This document shows positions 59,080 to 64,000 of a stretch of DNA of 64,000 nucleotides, piece after piece. The position numbers were made by a program, and so were the translations under genes. The notes beneath the pieces are model-generated. The model saw only the letters and a program-made list of their open reading frames with translations, was not told the DNA's origin and searched no databases. Numbering within the stretch: the stretch's first letter is position 1; each line of letters opens with the position of its first letter. The stretch is from positions 46,780,306 through 46,844,305 of the forward strand of contig CM048848.1 in NCBI GenBank assembly GCA_026545225.1, given 5' to 3'. Source of the stretch: Cornus controversa. Lineage: Eukaryota; Streptophyta; Magnoliopsida; Cornales; Cornaceae.

Positions 59080-59680
59080 ATAATAAGAACAGTGCAAAAT
59101 TTGATGAAGCTATTCTATATGAGGAAGTCTGTCAAATTGTGACAGATATGTAGGTGATATAGCTTAATCTATGATAGTGCTGCTTGAAATACAGGAGTAA
59201 GATAAACAAACAGAGGAAGTAATTTAAGCAGCACATGAAAACATTTATCAGATAGAACACTTGTCACTAAAAGAAAAGCGGAAATAATTCGACTATCACA
59301 AAGATAATTCATATATATAATGCAAATCATCTCAATTTATTCAAAGCCCTGCTTCTGTTAATTGACACGTATTCACACATCTCATAAACTTGAAAAATTA
59401 AGATTGCATAGTAAGAAGAGAGAGATCGAGCAAGGGAATTTGTCAAGGTTTGCTTTGGTAAATAGAATTGAGAAAGAGAATTAGTCACAAAAGGTTCCAT
59501 TTTTCAAGAAGATATGTTCATTCTCATATGTGAAATGTGAATACTTATAAATCATACCAAATATTTCAGGCAATGAGACACGAAAGACTCCGGCAAAGAA
59601 CAGGATCAACAAACTTTGCTGCAGCAAGGTCAAAATCATGGCGCCCCTCCTTACAGAGCATCTCTGAAGCTGGAAGCTAA
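58451..59680 (+). CDS. DUF4228 (PADRE) domain protein, three exons
   Basis: Exons 58451-58712, 58828-58976 and 59570-59680 join in frame to 173 aa. The start MGNCQAVDAAALVIQHPSGR is the usual beginning of this plant family; glycine 2 and cysteine 4 make N-myristoylation and palmitoylation likely, hence membrane attachment. Residues about 8-95 hold the domain core (ERMYWPVTATEVMKMNPGHY, then LGRAYRLVTSQEVMKVLRAK). The second half is charged and probably disordered, ending RSKSWRPSLQSISEAGS. Family members respond to pathogens and abiotic stress; their biochemical role is unknown. The leader carries CT/TCT repeats (about 58383-58424) and GAGA. Intron 2 (58977-59569) holds a TA run at about 59048-59077. 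The minus-strand gene beyond it is convergent. Confidence 0.92.
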
Positions 59681-60005
59681 TTTGCTTCTGAGTGCAGCTC
59701 ATGAAAAGCATAGTGAATACCTCTTCCATTTAGAGATGCACTTTCATGATGGACTTCAAGACCTGAAAACAGAGAAACAGTAAATTCCTGGAAGTTGCCA
59801 CCAAGATTGCAAACCATTATCGACCACAACTTGAGTATTTGAACCACTTTGAGTAATACAAGTTCTGTATAGCTAAGGAAACAGCAATGAATCTGACATC
59901 GTTTTCATGACAAAGATTACATTGCCGATTTATATGTTGCCTTCAAGTTTTTCATACAATGATTTAACTTGTAAAATATAAAATGTATGAAAGAGTTGGA
60001 GACAA
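59681..60005. other. shared 3' flank of two convergent genes
   Basis: 325 bp between the stop of the DUF4228 gene (+) and the stop of the minus-strand gene. It probably holds both 3' UTRs; no terminator can be pinpointed. Confidence 0.5.
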
Positions 60006-60200
60006 TCACTTGGGTACTTTTGAGTTCCAAACTTCCCAGTCCTGATCAACATAATTTTGGGCCCATAACAGAGAAGCTCTTGCAGCCAAAGGTGCTCCAG
60101 GAAGTTGCTTCTCCTTGAGTGCAACCAACATATCAGTGAAAGGCTCCACCAATAATGTCCCGGGTCCGCCGTATTCCTTGTGCAAGAATTCACTAAATAT
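60006..60200 (-). CDS. last exon of an unrecognised minus-strand gene
   Basis: Read from 60200 down to 60006 it encodes 64 residues and a TGA stop. It opens directly after a CAG acceptor (IFSEFLHKEYGGPGTLLVEP), continues DMLVALKEKQLPGAPLAARA, and ends VDQDWEVWNSKVPK. Base composition, acceptor and residue make-up all look like a real conserved exon, and the sequence has the feel of a chloroplast-protein carboxyl end, but I cannot name the family. Exon-like pieces further upstream on the same strand (61069-61096, 62169-62230, 62446-62522) may belong to it. The first of these ends in a phase that does not fit this exon directly, so at least one exon or splice site is missing from my model. Confidence 0.65.
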   Translation of the reverse strand: MFSEFLHKEYGGPGTLLVEPFTDMLVALKEKQLPGAPLAARASLLWAQNYVDQDWEVWNSKVPK

Positions 60201-61068
60201 CTGAAGTCCACATATGAAGCTAGTTAATTGAGAGAATTTTGAACAATTTATATTAAATTTGAATCGTCTGTCATCAGTTTAAAGAATCACAAGTTCAAAA
60301 ACAGCTTGAGGAAAGTTGTCTAGATTATACTGTTTGTTTTGTTGTAAGGTCAGATCTTTCATTTGAGAGTCTAGTATTGAACTATTTGCAGGCCAAGAGC
60401 AAGCCAGACCTCTTAAGAAAAAGAAATAAATATTCAATAATTTCAAATAAAAAAATGTTTTGTGAAAGACTACAACCATCTGAAATTAGAAGAATTAGAT
60501 TAAGTTGGTGGGATAAGACAAGTAAATTATGTGCAACAAACAGGATGTGTGTGCGTGTGTGCTTATGCATCCTACTTTGCCAGTCTCCATTAAGCTGACC
60601 TAAAAAAAAATAATAATAAAGCTTGGACAATGACTGGCACTCTCGATTTGCCTTGGAACATTGCGTAAAATATAACAAAACAAATACAATCCCTCTCGTG
60701 TGACTACAAAAGCAAGATACAAATTCTGCTTCTCTCTCTCCCAGATGTGTCTGCAATATAAAGTGTCCTTTCCACAAACTCAATCCTTTAATATGGTTTA
60801 TTAATACATGTCACTCTTACTTTTGTTACCAGGATATATCCTTCAGTTATTATAATACTTGCATTCCCAGAAAAGTTAATAACCATCATGCAGGTAGCAA
60901 AAGTTAAATATTTAGTTTGATATCTCAATCAACTTCTGTTACTCAGGCAGATCAATTCTACCAATTTCTAACTAATCCACTAATTCTATACCCTCCAATA
61001 TGAGTAAAAGTTTCCCATCACGTAAACGAATAGCTTATTAAGGGAAGATTCAACAAGGCAAGTATTAC

Positions 61069-61096
61069 CAGGAATGGCTGCCAATTCAATCGGTTT
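61069..61096 (-). CDS. possible 28-bp internal exon of the minus-strand gene
   Basis: Between acceptor CCTTTAG and donor GTAATACT, encoding KPIELAAIP plus one base. Joined after the piece at 62169-62230 it is in frame, but joining it directly to the exon at 60200 creates a stop, so another small exon is needed (for example an 11-base piece near 60830) or this call is wrong. Confidence 0.35.
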
Positions 61097-61575
61097 CTAA
61101 AGGAAAGATGTGATTCATATTTCTAATATGATTCGTATTACGTACGTATATCATTGCTTGTGACTGGGACACAATTCTATGAGTATTACTATTACTTCAC
61201 TAATTTTGAAGAGTCCATGTAACATAACTTTCTCAATAAGAATTGAACTTCTGATTCAACTCACTTTCTTTAAGTTGAGACATGCCTTTCACCTAGCTAA
61301 GTCCACTTAAATAAAAGCAATAGGCATTTTCTGCTGAAGCATTATATTGCAGTGCAAATCAATTCTTTTAACAAATTGAAATAACATGCATATGAAATGA
61401 CAACAGTGACATCAAGGTAATCATCTCCTTTTCTTATTTGTACCATTAAGGGTTGAGCTCTGGATCCTCCTATTATGAAAAAGTTTAATTTTCTAATGAA
61501 TTTCTCATCTTAATAACCTATGCATGATAAAATATAATAAACTGATTCCCTTGTGCATATATAATTTCCCAGTGG

Positions 61576-61578
<3 letters not shown>

Positions 61579-61626
<48 letters not shown>
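61579..61626. repeat. TA microsatellite
   Basis: About 24 TA units, on the minus-strand gene model within an intron. Confidence 0.95.
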
Positions 61627-61629
<3 letters not shown>

Positions 61630-62168
61630 GAATTTGTTTACAATTGCTAATGAACCTTGAATTTACTATTCACAGATTGGTATTTTACTATTAGCAGTAA
61701 ATCAAGATTGCTGTATTGTAAATTCTAAAGGTTCTTGATTGTAAAACAGAATGGTATACACTTGTTGTCCTACTTGAAAAAGTCTGCTACTAAATTCAAA
61801 ATTATGGTGGGAGAACCTATTAGCTTCAATATAATCAGATCTACGGTAGATTTATAATCTAAAAAAGAATTTCTATAGTATTATATGGTCAAAGAATGAA
61901 AGGCGAGTTTTTGGTGCTTACATACACTTTCAAAGCATTCAATTGCTATAACATTTTCAGATGGCTAATTTTGTAACTGACAATCATTGGCAGGATATAG
62001 ATATATGGTTGATTTCTGATTGATTGACAAGCAGTTGATCAAACATTCGAATCTACTCTCTTTTTTAATACATGACTTCTCAATTGCATGAGATTGCCAC
62101 ATGATCTACTTAGTTGAATCTGTAGCGAGAACAAATGATCCCGCTACAAACTATTATAATACTCTAAC

Positions 62169-62230
62169 CTGTGGAATAATTGGGATAAGAAAAATGGTGG
62201 ACTCCAGAGATCTGGTCTTATAGCTTCCAT
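62169..62230 (-). CDS. possible internal exon of the minus-strand gene
   Basis: Between acceptor CCCGTAG and donor GTTAGAG. Read with two leading bases it encodes GSYKTRSLESTIFLIPIIPQ and ends in phase 0, compatible with the next piece (KPIELAAIP). Less AT-rich than its surroundings. No family is recognised. Confidence 0.4.
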
Positions 62231-62445
62231 CTACGGGCAGATATTAAAATTTTGATACCTTCTTGTACAATGAAAACCTTTCCTTCCTCATTACTAACCA
62301 TCTCCATTCATACTACATACAGGGAAGCAAGTAAAGCATTGCTCTTCATGAATTGCAATTATCCTGTGCTATACTGAGCAATATTCCGTCAGTTGGTTTT
62401 TCTCTCCATCATCTGATTTCTTCAAACACCTTGTGTAGTGATTAC

Positions 62446-62522
62446 CATACAGGAAATTCTGTTTGATGCTTAAAGTTTTTAGGGCCTTCAACCATGTCAA
62501 GGTCGGACAAACCAACAAACAA
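62446..62522 (-). CDS. possible internal exon of the minus-strand gene
   Basis: Opens after CTTAAG and reads LFVGLSDLDMVEGPKNFKHQ then TEFPV, ending before GTAATC. Its end phase does not match the piece at 62169-62230, so either an exon lies between them or one boundary is wrong. Confidence 0.3.
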
Positions 62523-62634
62523 CTTAAGTAGCTAATCAGAGTCGAAGTAATATGGAATAATTCATGTTAAATAGTGGGTTGTTCAAGTGCCATTAATGAG
62601 TTTAAACATCATTCAGTGCAATAACAAAATTGGA

Positions 62635-62794
62635 AAATGGTATATCTTCCGAATTCGGTTGTTTCTGAATGAGTTTATGTGAGTGGAGTGTGACATCATC
62701 ATGATGTCATTATGTTGATGACATCGTGATGATATCATCCTCTACTTACAAAAATTTATTCGGAAACTACCAAATTCGGCATCTGTATCATTAC
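62635..62794. mobile_element. foldback MITE, copy 2 (relative at 17011)
   Basis: Arms CCGAATTCGGTTGTTTCTGA and ACTACCAAATTCGGCATC fold together, with a GACATCATCATGATGTCAT core. It is the same family as 17011-17168 and more nearly palindromic. Confidence 0.75.
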
Positions 62795-63654
62795 TCAACA
62801 AAATTTGCAAGCATGTGTTTGTATTTGATTTGAGAATGCAGTAGCTTTTCCCTTGGACTCCACTACCACATGCTTAGATTTCTGCAGTTGTTTGCCATAA
62901 TCATATAGATTATTGTGTACATGCCACCCACAAATACCTAGGAATAACCACCTCACTCATAACAAAACAAAGTTCCCACATCTATAATCAGGTTTTGTTT
63001 AATTTTAATCTATTCAACTCTGAATCAGTTCTGGAACAGGATAAGGTAAGTTTCAATCAAGTTGAGCACGCTTGTAGAGTTAATGCTGCTCTCTTCAGAT
63101 CTAGTATATTGCCATCCTTATTAGGGAAGAAGACATACTTCATTGTGCTCTAATTATTAATCTGTCTCTTTCAGCAGACCATTAATTATAAATTTCTGAA
63201 GTGTTCAGGCACAACTAAGACAGTGAAGCTCCATTTTTTTCCCTCAACACATTTTTTCCAACTACAGTGCATGAAATTTTGATAGATAATGAAATATACT
63301 ACCACGTAGTCTCTCATTTGTTTTATTATTATGTAATCCTAACTGGATTTAACTGAGGTATATTAGAATTTGTTCTCCTATATATTAACTGTAATATATT
63401 TGTACCGTTGTCAGCTTATCAGATGGAAACCACTGTTGGACCAAACAGATTGGATTCCTAACATCATCCAATCGAACGAAAAGCCTACTACTAACTTGTA
63501 AAACAACACTGTAATGGGGGGCAACACCACATGGAAAGCACTAATATAAAGGAGCGAGAAAATGAAGAAGACCATGGTTCTATAATTTAGCAATAATCCA
63601 GTATAGGCAACACTACGCTCGCAGAATGTAAGATGTAGAAGTCTGTTGATGTGT
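62795..63654. other. probable intronic or intergenic sequence near the right edge
   Basis: AT-rich; no exon, RNA or repeat can be supported. Confidence 0.35.
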
Positions 63655-63807
63655 TTAATTATATTGATGAACAAGGGTATCTTGTGAGGTGTCGCCAAAC
63701 TTGAGTGGCTGTGATGTTTTGGAGGTCATTAGAAAGCACTCAGCAGCATTCTTCTCGTCTTGAGTAACTTCCAAAACCAAGTATGGGACTCCAAAGGCAA
63801 GCACATC
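63655..63807 (-). CDS. coding-like segment on the minus strand
   Basis: Reads DVLAFGVPYLVLEVTQDEKN then AAECFLMTSKTSQPLKFGD and reaches a stop at 63655-63657. It is clearly less AT-rich than the flanks (roughly half GC by eye). There is no ATG and no AG acceptor that opens the frame without a TGA just upstream, so it may be a decayed exon, a mis-bounded exon of the minus-strand gene, or chance. Confidence 0.25.
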   Translation of the reverse strand, partial: DVLAFGVPYLVLEVTQDEKNAAECFLMTSKTSQPLKFGDTSQDTLVHQYN

Positions 63808-64000
63808 AATTCAAACAAATCATGCTACTGCATATATAAAACCCTTTCTGACAAAAATATCTTTCTACGAAATTTGCCAAATTTTAATTTTTTACAGGAT
63901 GTAATATCCATTTGGTACTTTTTCCATTTTTTACTGGAAATTCCTTCCTGCAAACTCAGATAGAAATATGTCTGTATTGTTTTATCCAGTATGAAGAGAT

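Noticed and set aside
1-64000. tRNA, microRNA, CRISPR or bacterial-type operon features
   Set aside because: I scanned for familiar miR156-type motifs, tandem spacer arrays and clustered genes without finding any; hairpins found are explained by MITEs. A tRNA scan by eye is not reliable, so absence is not proven.

Overview
This is 64 kb of nuclear DNA from a flowering plant, most likely a eudicot. It is AT-rich, its genes are split by introns with plant-type splice sites, it holds many LTR-retrotransposon remnants and MITEs, and the recognisable proteins belong to plant families. I cannot name the species.

Only three genes can be read through completely, all on the + strand. (1) An LSM12-like RNA-binding protein (1218-11844, five exons, 180 aa). 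Its first intron reads as a U12-type AT-AC intron. Its third intron has grown to 9.7 kb through a 0.93-kb tandem duplication that copied the end of exon 3, a deleted Copia element, and a deleted Gypsy element that itself carries a hAT-type MITE. (2) A nucleobase-ascorbate transporter of the NAT6 type (35755-40265, 14 exons, 534 aa). (3) A DUF4228/PADRE protein with an MGNC amino terminus (58451-59680, three exons, 173 aa), with an ACGT/G-box cluster about 0.36 kb upstream. Facing it tail to tail is the 3' end of a minus-strand gene (last exon 60006-60200 plus upstream exon-like pieces) whose family I do not recognise.

The rest is repeat-derived intergenic DNA. 12-35 kb holds short tandem duplications, foldback MITEs, a 1.1-kb segment duplicated at 18.5 and 22.4 kb, a decayed minus-strand TRIM-like LTR element, a hAT-type element and a Mutator-type element with perfect target duplications, and a degenerate minisatellite. 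43.4-55.6 kb is a tandem segmental duplication in three copies (A, B, C). Because the copies share ancestry, several insertions in one copy can be matched to the empty site in another, which gives direct proof of insertion and a relative order of events.

I found no CRISPR, operon, rRNA or tRNA gene, and no convincing undescribed molecular system. The strongest observations are the AT-AC intron and nested intron growth of LSM12, the long inverted repeats built into the Gypsy LTR, and the filled-site/empty-site record in the tandem array.
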